From contig NC_059542.1 in the NCBI RefSeq assembly GCF_905220415.1, positions 3,224,001 to 3,288,000 of the forward strand: 64,000 bases of DNA, given 5' to 3'. The DNA is from Colias croceus (lineage: Eukaryota; Arthropoda; Insecta; Lepidoptera; Pieridae). Shown here in pieces: positions 12,701 through 24,800 of this stretch (position 1 is its first letter; each line of letters opens with the position of its first letter). A program made the translations under genes and the position numbers. The notes under the pieces were generated by a model, which saw only the letters and a program-made list of their open reading frames with translations, made no database searches and was not told the origin of the DNA.

Positions 12701-15700
12701 CATATCCACATTATAAATATAAAAAGGTATTTTTATGTCTGCAGCCTTAAACTTATTGTCGGGAATAATTGCACCCTTCCCCTGATTACCAATAAATCTA
12801 TTTACGGATTTATAGTTTTTCCGGCGTTCTACCTTTTTCCACTCTCCATCCTTCGCAGTATTCGCCCAAGACTTAGCCTCCTCACATGTATTTAAGCCCA
12901 AATTCCCTTTTTGCAAAACAGAGATTGCATTATGTTTCGCGGGGTGTAGTACTCGGGCCTCATTCACTTCATTACGGCTTGTCGAAACCGCAGTGGCCTC
13001 CACTCGCTGCGCACACGCCATGTCACGCGCGCGAGAGAGGGGCGTGCCTAAGTTGGCTGCGCAAGTGAGAGCGTGCGATGACAAGTGAGACGGTGAACCT
13101 TGCTTGGCGACAGTGGGGGCATCGGTCATTGACCTACTGTTCTGTGTCACTTCGGCATTCATTATTTCCGTATTTTGCAAGTCATTATGAGATTCACTAT
13201 ATTCGCTATCACTTAAATTAACGTAAGTGCTCTCATCTAATACGAAAGCACCTCGTTTTCTATTAATATTAGTTTCTGACCTTTCAACAGACGAGCGTTC
13301 TCGGTGTTGAGATTCACTTTTTCTGTTAAATAATTCCTCCACATGACTTATAGTTGCGTAGCTATCTTTAATGCACTTAACTTCTGACTGTAATATTATG
13401 ATGTTTTTTAACAAATTTGTCACATCTACGTGATCGAAGGTAAGTGGAGGAAGCTTCTGCAAGTCACGAGCAACGAATACCGGTATGAGTTCCGGGTCTG
13501 TTTGTTTGAAAAGGTCTATAATATCAGCCAACTCCCTTTCAGATTTGCCTTTATTCTTCCTGTTGATTATACGCTTGCTATTTGGAATGGCTTGATATAA
13601 CAGCTTCTTTGCACATGCTACATCCTCCTCAGAAAAACCACTTTTGCATATCTGTATAAGACTCTGATTGTCCATTATATCAATTTTGTTCTGTATAAAC
13701 GACAAAACTTCACTAATTACAATATTACATTGATTACATTTCACAATATTACGTCCAGCTTCACTTTTTTGAACCGGCGCGCGCGCAGGGGTCATTGCCC
13801 CCGCTACAGAGACCTCGTTAGCGTCCATTCGCAATGAGTGCGCACAGATGACTGTGATATATATACTTTAGGTAGTAACTAGAAGTCTGCGGTAAACTTT
13901 CATTAGCATCTTTCTTTACACCAATAAATATTTGAAAATATCTGGGGGCACGGTAGTGCTAGCACTCTCACAGTAAGACTAGCCAAAGAAGAAAGCGAAG
14001 CGCACGGGCACTACCTATCTTTTCTCGAAGCGCTTCGACGTTTTTTTGAACCTCATAACTTGGGTTTGGATTATGCTAGATCAACAAAATTTTCGGGATA
14101 TATTGTCAATAGCGGACTTATTGAACATATTAAGTTTTAATTACATTAGATTTTATATTTCAGATTTTATTTATATCTAAAAAACGCTAATTTCGTCACT
14201 GACTCACTGATGATCATCAAAATTCTTAAGGTATTTCCTAATGTCCTAGAAAGCTGAAATTTTGTATGTAAGCTAGTATTAGCACACACACACAGAGCAG
14301 TGGTGGCTCAGTGGTGAGACCTCGGACTTCGAATCGATAAGTCCGGGGTTCGAGACCAGGCGAGCGTGCAGGAAATAAATTGATTTTTCAATTTATCTGC
14401 GCATGTTGTAACATCACCACTGCTCGAACGGTGAAGGAAAACATCGTGAGGAAACCGACATGTCGAAGAATTAAAAAGTTCGACGACATGTGTCATCCGC
14501 CAACACGCACTTGGCCAGCGTGGTGGATTATGGCCTGTACCCTCATAGGAGGCCCGTGTCCCAGCAGTGGGAACGTATAATATGGGCTGATGATGATGAT
14601 TAGCACACAAACAACAAAAAAATTATAAAACTTGTAACTTTCATCCCCCAACCCCTTAAACTAGGGGATGGGAGTTTGTATGAGACCTGTAATTTTAAAT
14701 TAAATTTTGATGACGCTAGAGGTCTAATATAATAATCTAAAACTTGGTTCCCCTAGATATATACAGTGGTGGACGTTTAATTAGAAACTCGTAACACGAT
14801 GAAGTAGTCATCAAATTCATTTAACATTTATGTATTAACGTATTATAGATTAAGTATTATTTCATATGTAATAGAACACCCGTTTATCTAGTTTTATAAG
14901 AAATTGCTTAATTTTAATCAAACGTTAGCTTAAATTAATAAAATTAAACAACTTTAAGTGAAGTCTGATTTCCGAGTATTTTCAGTCTGGACAACAAATT
15001 AGAAACAGCATGGTTCGAGTGTTCCAAAGTCAAAACCTGTTGAAATGCCGCCAATATTTTTTTCTTCTACAAATATTTGCACCGTTTTTTAAACATTCCA
15101 TCTAAAAGTTTCTGAAAATTAATTTGCTTTGCAGTATAAATGGGTAAAAGTAAGATTTGTGACCCATCAACAAGAAAAATAATTTTAAGTTTACATTTTG
15201 ACAAAAACTGGAGTTACAGGAAAATTGCAAATCATTTAGAGTGTTCGATAAAAAGATATTCAATGCTACAGTTTATTTAAAAGAGCATGGTACTTCTGAT
15301 TAAGTGCCTAAAAAAGCTCGACCATGAAAAACCACTGCACGCGAGCATAGGCAAATAATTCTTTTTGCAAAGATGGATCCATTATATGTATAGGTACTCC
15401 TTGTTAAAAAAAAAATATTTAAAAATTTAATCGACATATATCGAGACATATACTTCAGATCAGATCATATAAATATGAATAGAAGTGTTGCGAACGTCTC
15501 CTGCCTCTTACGTCCACACAGTAGCTAAAAATAAAAAAAAATTAAGAATAAGAAAAAATAAGAGAGTGGGCTATAAAAAAAGGCGTCTCTGATGTGCAAG
15601 AAATACACCCCAAAAAAAGAAGAAAAAAATATAAATTTTTTTTGTTACAAACAACTTACAAAAAGAAATGAAATCCCACCAAAAACATTTTCATGTAAAA

Positions 15701-18700
15701 TGTTGCCAACCCGAGCCCTTAAGACTCGCACTGTCAAAAAGTTATCAGATCTAATGTAGAGCCAAGCTTCTAAACACTACACGCCCTAACTCTACAAGGC
15801 CTAACTTCACAAACTCTACACCTTAGTCAAAATATGTGGCTGACCGACCACCGACACAGACACCGACACAGACACAGACACCGACACAGACACCGACACA
15901 GACACCGACACAGACACAGACACCAACACAGACACCGACACAGACACAGACACAGACACAGACACATACACAGACACAGACACCGACACAGACACCGACA
16001 CAGACACAGACACAGACACCGGCACAGACACAGACAAAGACACAGACACCGACACAGACACCAACACAGACACCAACACAGACACAGACACCGAAACAGA
16101 CACAGACGCTGACACAGAAACAGACACAGACTCAGACGCCGACACCAACACAGACACAGACACCGACACAGACACAGACACAGACACCGACACCGACACA
16201 GACATAGACACAGACACCGACACAGACACAGACACAGACACAGACACAGACACAGACTCAGACACAGACTCAGACACAGACGCTGACACAGACACAGACA
16301 CAGACACCGACACCGACACAGACACAGACACCGACACAGACACAGACACAGACACAGACACAGACTCAGACTCAGACACAGACTCAGACACAGACTCAGA
16401 CACAGACTCAGACGCTGACACAGACTCAGACTCAGACACAGACACAGACACCGACACAGACACAGACTCAGACACAGACACAGACTCAGACACAGACACA
16501 GACACCGACACCGACACAGGCACAGACACAGACACCGACACCGACACAGACACAGACACAGACGCTGACACTGACACTGACACAGACACAGACTCAGACA
16601 CAGACTCAGACACCGACACCGACACAGACACAGACTCAGACACAGACACAGACACCGACACTGACACCGACACAGACACAGACACAGACACCGACACAGA
16701 CACAGACGCTGACACAGACTCAGACACAGACTCAGACACAGACACCGACACAGACACAGACGCTGACACAGACACAGACACAGACACCGACACCGACACC
16801 GACACCGACACAGACACAGACACAAACTCAGACACAGACTCAGACACAGACTCAGACACAGACGCTGACACAGACTCAGACTCAGACACAGACACAGACA
16901 TAGACTCAGACACAGACACAGACACAGACACAGACGCCGACACAGACTCAGACGCTGACACTGACACAGACACAGACTCAGACACAGACTCAGACACAGA
17001 CTCAGACACAGACTCAGACGCTGACACAGACTCAGACTCAGACTCAGACACAGACACCGACACAGACACAGACTCAGACACAGACACAGACACAGACACC
17101 GACACCGACACAGGCACAGACACAGACACAGACACCGACACCGACACAGACACAGACGCTGACACTGACACTGACACTGACACAGACACAGACTCAGACA
17201 CAGACTCAGACTCAGACACAGAAACAGACACAGACACCGACACAGACACAGACTCAGACTCAGACACAGAAACAGACACAGACACCGACACAGACACAGA
17301 CACAGACACCGACACCGACACAGACACAGACTCAGACACAGACACAGACACCGACACAGACACAGACACAGACACCGACACAGACACAGACGCTGACACA
17401 GACTCAGACACAGACTCAGACACAGACACCGACACAGACACAGACACAGACGCTGACACAGACACAGACACAGACTCCGACACCGACACCGACACAGACA
17501 CAGACACAGACTCAGACACAGACTCAGACACAGACTCAGACACAGACGCTGACACAGACATAGACTCAGACACAGACACCGACACAGACACAGACACAGA
17601 CGCCGACACAGACTCAGACGCTGACACTGACACAGACACAGACTCAGACACAGACTCAGACACAGACTCAGACACAGACTCAGACACAGACTCAGACGCT
17701 GACACAGACTCAGACTCAGACACAGACACCGACACAGACACAGACTCAGACACAGACACAGACACAGACACCGACACCGACACAGGCACAGACACAGACA
17801 CAGACACCGACACCGACACAGACACAGACGCTGACACTGACACTGACACTGACACAGACACAGACTCAGACACAGACTCAGACACAGAAACAGACACAGA
17901 CACCGACACAGACACAGACTCAGACTCAGACACAGAAACAGACACAGACACCGACACAGACACAGACACAGACACCGACACCGACACAGACACAGACTCA
18001 GACACAGACACAGACACCGACACTGACACCGACACAGACACAGACACAGACACCGACACAGACACAGACGCTGACACAGACTCAGACACAGACTCAGACA
18101 CAGACACCGACACAGACACAGACACAGACGCTGACACAGACACAGACACAGACTCCGACACCGACACCGACACAGACACAGACACAGACTCAGACACAGA
18201 CTCAGACACAGACTCAGACACAGACGCTGACACAGACTCAGACTCAGACACAGACACAGACACAGACATAGACTCAGACACAGACACCGACACAGACACA
18301 GACACAGACGCCGACACAGACTCAGACGCTGACACTGACACAGACACAGACACAGACACAGACTCATACACAGACTCAGACACAGACTCAGACACAGACT
18401 CAGACGCTGACACAGACTCAGACTCAGACTTAGACACAGACACCGACACAGACACAGACTCAGACACAGACACAGACACAGACACCGACACCGACACAGG
18501 CACAGACACAGACACAGACACCGACACCGACACAGACACAGACGCTGACACTGACACTGACACAGACACAGACTCAGACACAGACTCAGACTCAGACACA
18601 GAAACAGACACAGACACCGACACAGACACAGACACAGACACCGACACCGACACAGACACAGACTCAGACACAGACACAGACACCGACACCGACACTGACA

Positions 18701-18822
18701 CCGACACAGACACAGACACAGACACCGACACAGACACAGACGCTGACACAGACTCAGACACAGACTCAGACACAGACACCGACACAGACACAGACACAGA
18801 CGCTGACACAGACACAGACACA

Positions 18823-18857
<35 letters not shown>

Positions 18858-21800
18858 AGACACAGACACAGACACAGACACAGACACAGACACAGACACA
18901 GACTCAGACACAGACACAGACACAGACACAGACACAGACACCGACTCACTGATGGTCTGATGATCATCAAAATTCTTAAGGTATTTCCTAATGTCCTAGA
19001 AAGCTGAAATTTTGTATGTAAGCTAGTATTAGCACACAAACAACAAAAAAATTATAAAACTTGTAACTTTCATCCCCCAACCCCTTAAACTAGGGGATGG
19101 GAGTTTGTATGAGACCTGTAATTTTAAATTAAATTTTGATGACGCTAGAGGTCTAATCTAATAATCTAAAACTTGGTTCCCCTAGATATATATATGTATA
19201 GGTACTCCTTGTTAAAAAAAAATTAAAACTTTAATCGACATACTTATAAAATTTTGTTACAAACAACTTACAAAAAGAAATGAAATCCCACCAAAAACAT
19301 TTTCATGTAAAATGTTGCCAAGACGAGCCCATATGACTCGCACTGTCAAAAAGTTATCAGATCTCATGTAGAGCGAAGCTTCTAACACTACACGCCCTAA
19401 CTCTACAAGGCCTAACTTCACAAACTCTACACCTTAGTCAAAATATGTGGCTTGGCCGTTCGTTACTACAAGAACTATTGTATAACACAAAAGTAATGCA
19501 CAGTGAATTAATTTTTCACCTTACGCCGATGTGAATGTAACGAAATGGCCAAGCCACATATTTTGACTAAGGTGTAGAGTTTGTGAAGTTAGGCCTTGTA
19601 GAGTTAGGGCGTGTAGTGTTAGAAGCTTCGCTCTACATGAGATCTGATAACTTTTTGACAGTGCGAGTCATATGGGCTCGTCTTGGCAACATTTTACATG
19701 AAAATGTTTTTGGTGGGATACATTTTTGACAGTTTGTTTTTAATTGGGAAATGTTTCTGCTCTGAATAATATAGATTATAGGTTGAGTAAAGTTAAGGGT
19801 TTATTTACGGAAAGGAAAGCATTTCCGGTCGAGGGCTAATTTATGTATACTATTATTTATTATTTTATATTTTTTATTTATTATTTATGTATTTACATAA
19901 AAGTTACCAACATACAATGTGTCAATTAGAATTACGCCAATACTAGGTAAGAATTATGCCAATACCTAGTATTGGCATAATTCTAATTGACACATTGTAT
20001 GTTGGTAACTTGTCGTTTGATAGTTAGGTACCTTATTAATAATTGTTAAGCTAACTCCAAGTTCGTGGGGTCGTGACCTATGTTCCACGGCCACACTTTT
20101 TGAAAAAGAGTTTCACGTTATATCTCCTAAACTTGAAATACTACAGAAAAAAATACAGGACATTATTTTTAGAAAATTGAATTGTCTAATTTTGTTCCCA
20201 TTGCCTAGCTTACCGAGGCGTTTTTTAAACAACAGTAATTTGTAAATAATTTGGAAAGTGTGTCTATACTCACAACTGCTTAAACATGCATTTGAAATTC
20301 TAATAAAATATGCATAAATAAAGATTGATTATAACGCTGGTCAGGTGAAATGTTTCTGCGTGGCGCACGATTCGTCCCGCGCGGCAGTAGCTTGCGCAGA
20401 CCAGCGCATATACGTGTACAGCCTGCACAGCGCACAGCTGCTGCGCACGCTGGCCGCCGCGCACGACGTGGCCGCGCTCGCCATCGCCGACCAGGACCAC
20501 TTCCTGCTGGCCGCCGGTGAGTGCACCCTGTGTGTATCGGGATAAGGTCGCTATTCGTATCCATATAATTTACTTTGCCAATCTACAGAATTTGTTCAGT
20601 TATTTTGGTGATAAGTAACTGAAATGTTGCGCATTTTCCATCTACCCTACTAATGCAAAACTTCCTAAAAGAGCCATGGCTATCAACACATGACTTAAAA
20701 ATTACTCATTATTGTTTTGTCTGTCCTTTTATCACTGATATTTTTAACACAATAGAAACCATTATAAATCCTTGTATTATTTCATGCAATTTGAACAACA
20801 AAAAGCCGGATCTTGTATTGTCTTGAAAGGTTTTTACCTATTAATGGAAAACCACGGGCGCCGCCGGCGGTCGAAAAGCCCCCACAAAGGAAATACGTAT
20901 AACGATCCACATTTATAGAAATAACGTGTTATTCCGTTATACATTTTTGTTAGCAAAAATTTCTTTTCAAAAAATCTGAAGAAACAGTTATCAAAATATA
21001 CGTCTTATCTTAACTACAAAAGTCCATTGAATCTTGCTGCATTGCAGAGAAATGTCCCGAATTGCTGACGGTATTATCTCCCTGGTTTCCGGTGCCAACT
21101 TATCGAAACATGCAATTTGTGTAATCGGCTTTTAATAGAGGCTTTATGCTACAATTGAGAAAACAAGATATTGAGGCTAAAATCAGAAGCATTATTGTCT
21201 TTAGATTCTTTTTGTTTGTTTATCTTTCAGGTCACATCGAATTTAGCCAGACAATGAAAAAGATCATTATAAAGATAATTTTTTTCTCTTTTCATATTAT
21301 GAAAATTTCACGAAATTTCAAATTTCAAATTTCTTCTTTTCATCTCATTTTGTAAGACGTATATTGGTGTATGTTTTTTGTAAGACGTATATTTAACTAT
21401 CCTGTGTTTCTAGGTGGCAATCGAGTGACAATATATTCATTCCATACCGAAGACAACCTAACGAACTTCAGGCCTACGAAACAAATGAAGAGGCGGCAGA
21501 CTAAATCTACAACGAATATCTCACTATTACAGGTACAGTAGAACATAATATAATACAGTATGTTAAAATCCTAGTATGTAACCTAAAGTCCAGTTGTTAT
21601 AATTTAATATCTTATAGGTAGTCTTTTGTTGGTCCTTTGCTATTACGACTTATTATACCTATCTGTATCTGTATCACTACAATCAGGTGAAATAAAATAA
21701 ATTTGATTGATTAGGATTATAATATTGTTTTTGGTTTATCTCTCAGACGTATAGTCTATTTCTATTGTCAATTATTTTTATACTTAGTTCATTGTTCGCA

Positions 21801-24800
21801 TACACTCTACAAGATTAAATTATGCATCGGGGTCAAGTGTCTAGCTTGAGACTACTTGATCTGACACTTGACCTCTTATTCCCTGGCATATTCATAAAGT
21901 TTGATATTCGTGCACAGACAACCCTTCTGTGGCTAAATGTAAATGGACTTTGGTTTATAATTTATCAGCGGTAGTAGAATTGATATCAACAATACTCCTA
22001 TCGATTTGTGGTGACAAAAGACTGGATTGACAAGATCAGTTTTGGAATTGGGATTGGAAAGACAGGTTTTTGTAGCACATTGTTTCTATTTAAGAAATTA
22101 AAGGTAAAGTTTATTTACGTATAAATTATACGTTATTATGAACTAGCAAAACGTATTATAACCGACGTCATCAAAAACAACAGATTCTCGATTCATAGCG
22201 TTTTTCAGCAAATGGAATTTAGTCAGGTGAATTCCAATTTATCTGATTCTTTGCAATAAGTTTGCAATATAGAAGTATCATCATATATGCACTACAACAA
22301 ATGTACTATTTATGAAATAGCTTTATTTATGATCAATTTACCTACTGGGTTTATTTTTTATCTGATAATAATGAATAATAAATAATGTTGAAAGAAAACG
22401 GGAATTTTCTCATATTATTATGATATATTTTTGGGCTTTCTTGTCTCCGGGAGCTTAAGTATACGTGACATGTTATCCTAAATCATTTATTATAATATGA
22501 AAAGAGAAAAAAATATTCATCCTTTGTTCTTGAGGATTTGAGTCCGTAGATATCCTACCCTATTCGAAGCTCATATCACGTTTAAGTCCTACCCTATTCG
22601 AAGCTCGACGATACTATATTTTGTATTATTTTTTGAAGTTTGAGTATTTTTATCAAATGATGCATAAGTACCGCCTTATTTAGACAAGACTTTAAACCAG
22701 AGCTAATTTTATAATTAAATTGATAATCTTAATTTCTTCTAATATTGCAATATAAATGCGAAAGTCTGTTTCGCAAATCGCAAATTTTTGTATCTGGAGC
22801 GAAGGCTAGATAGTGCAATGAAAAAAGCCTTTTTACCGCGTTAAAATGTCACTAGCCGGGTCCAAGCAAGCAGCCTCTGGACGAAGCAGATCCGTCTATG
22901 AAGTTAATGCGAGGCTGCTTGCTCTCTGTAAACCCGCCTATAGACATGGGAACTTTCTTTAGAAATCCGGTAGAAAAATTATACAATTTGGCCGATACAA
23001 AGCTTACTAGCTTTGTAATTTTTATTAGTATATTTAAGAGTTGCATATTTACAGGCGGAACAAAGCGAGCTGATCCCAATCAGTTGTCTCGAAGTATCCC
23101 GGGACGGACAACTCGCGGCCAGCGGTTGTGCACGTGGTCTCGTGCGAGTCTGGCAACTCTCTACACACCGCTTACAAGCAACACTTAGTGCTCATATGGG
23201 ACACGTTACTTGTGTTACCTTCTCACCGAACAATCTATTGGTGTTAAGTGGATCGGAAGACAGAACGGTTGTGGTCTGGCAATTAGCGGATAATTCGCCC
23301 TCGCTGACTTATAAGGTAAGAAGTTTGCAGGAACACGGAGACTTCTTTTGGTGAGAGTCTGCAGGGTTCGCGTGCAAGCTACTCTTAGTGCTGATATGGG
23401 ACACGTTACTTGCGTTGCCTTTTCGCCTAACAACCTGTTGGTGTTGAGTGGATCAGAAGATCAGACTGTGGTAGTCTGGCAATTTGCGGATAACTCCCAC
23501 TCGCTTACTTATAAGATAAGAAGTTTGTAAGAACACAGAAAATTACCATAGTATAAAGAGAACAAGTAGGCCGCGTACATACAAATGGCGCGATGTACCT
23601 TTGTTCGAAGATAACTTACTTGTTTTCTTTATACTATGAAATTACCTTATCTTGGTGGGACAGTTTCCACTCATTATCTTTAAGTGACTTTTAGCTAAAA
23701 GAGCGTTTATTGAGGATTACTTAAATATGTTATTATAAACTACTATAGGAATAAAATTTTATTTAAATTTAGAACAATCGCTTTGAAATCAAACTAATTA
23801 ATTTCTTTCTACTTATTCATCTCTAAAGTCCGGTAATAAATCGTCATTAACGTGCGACGTTTCAGCTAAGCTAAGCTAAGCTAGCTAAGCTTTTCAGTCT
23901 TAACTCTGAGCTTTAAAGCCACTGAATATTTAAAAGAATTCCGTAGTAAGTACTTTCGCTAAAGTAGCACTTTGCTAACAGCTTGGCTGCTTTTTAAATA
24001 GCTCAAATTTATTGTAGTAGGAAGTTTTAAGTCCTGTCGGAAAAACTATCTTCAGTCAGTTCGCTCGTGGAACTTTACACAAGCGTAGTTCGCGCGTCAC
24101 CGCAGGTAGGAGTTCTGACATTCAGAAAAGTTTATTTAACTTCTTGAAAACAATTAAAATTTCAAAGGGAAATAAAAGTTAGTAAAACTGGAAAATATGC
24201 TGTCTTTTTAACTCTTCCGCCTTTTAAGTTTTGTAATGTTCTATTGTGAGTTACTTTGAATCATAAAAATGTATTAAAGTAACATTCTATTCATTTAATG
24301 AGGTCACAAAGTTACTCTTATATAAGAGTTACGCTTTCTTCTATTATTCAACAAAATAGAACCTCACCTCTTTATCACAGAATGTGGAGCATTTCAAAAA
24401 TGCTTTATGTAAAGAATGATTCTTAGCGCTTTGGAAAGCCACAATAAAGGAAGGGCTTTTTCGGGTCGTTAAGTGTTCCTTTGTTGTAGCTTCTAGTGGC
24501 AGAAAAATCGTTTTAAAATCTCCTTTTATCTTGCTTCTATAATACATCATTTAATATGTTTTAGTTGGTAGAGTTGAATCATTAATGTTCTCTATATATT
24601 ATGAAAAAGCTTTTAATGTGATACAAGATGAGATTTTCGGGTTAATGTTACCACAGGGTTGTATATTACAAAGGCTTTTAATTCGACCGTAGCCGTAGGT
24701 CACTCGTTAATTACTATTACTGCAGTTGCGGGAACTCGTGCCTGTAATAACCGCCAATTTGAGCATTATTAAAGTTTGGAATTTCTGAATTACCAGTTTG

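Larger units (their letters stand above)
8919..13940 (-). mobile_element. near full-length LINE, CR1/Jockey superfamily, with nested insertion
   Basis: Read on the minus strand: a 5' untranslated stretch of uncertain start, ORF1 (13834-12488), ORF2 (from 12487, endonuclease then reverse transcriptase, ending 9283), a 3' UTR of about 340 bp and a tail of (TTTA)n at 8919-8946. ORF2 is split by an unrelated LINE tail at 11935-12357. Apart from that, both ORFs read through without stops, so the copy is fairly young. The clade was not settled. No target-site duplication was found. Confidence 0.85.
13941..15845 (+). repeat. composite repeat, copy 1 (left flank of satellite)
   Basis: Begins near GGGGGCACGGTAGTGC and shares long stretches with 18946-19466: the block CTCACTGATGATCATC...GTATTAGCACACA, the block CCCCAACCCCTTAAACTAGG, and the block TCCCACCAAAAAC...AATATGTGGC. 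It is interrupted by a SINE (14289-14598), a Tc1-like fragment (14764-15382) and an A-rich insertion or difference near 15430-15640, all missing from copy 2. Confidence 0.75.

Noticed and set aside
15816..18941. A 1041-codon Ser-Val ORF on the minus strand, plus a 1070-codon Leu-Cys ORF and His-Arg or Thr-Gln ORFs
   Set aside because: All frames of the GACACA-type hexamer lack stops; there is no promoter, codon bias or non-repeat domain. It is satellite DNA.
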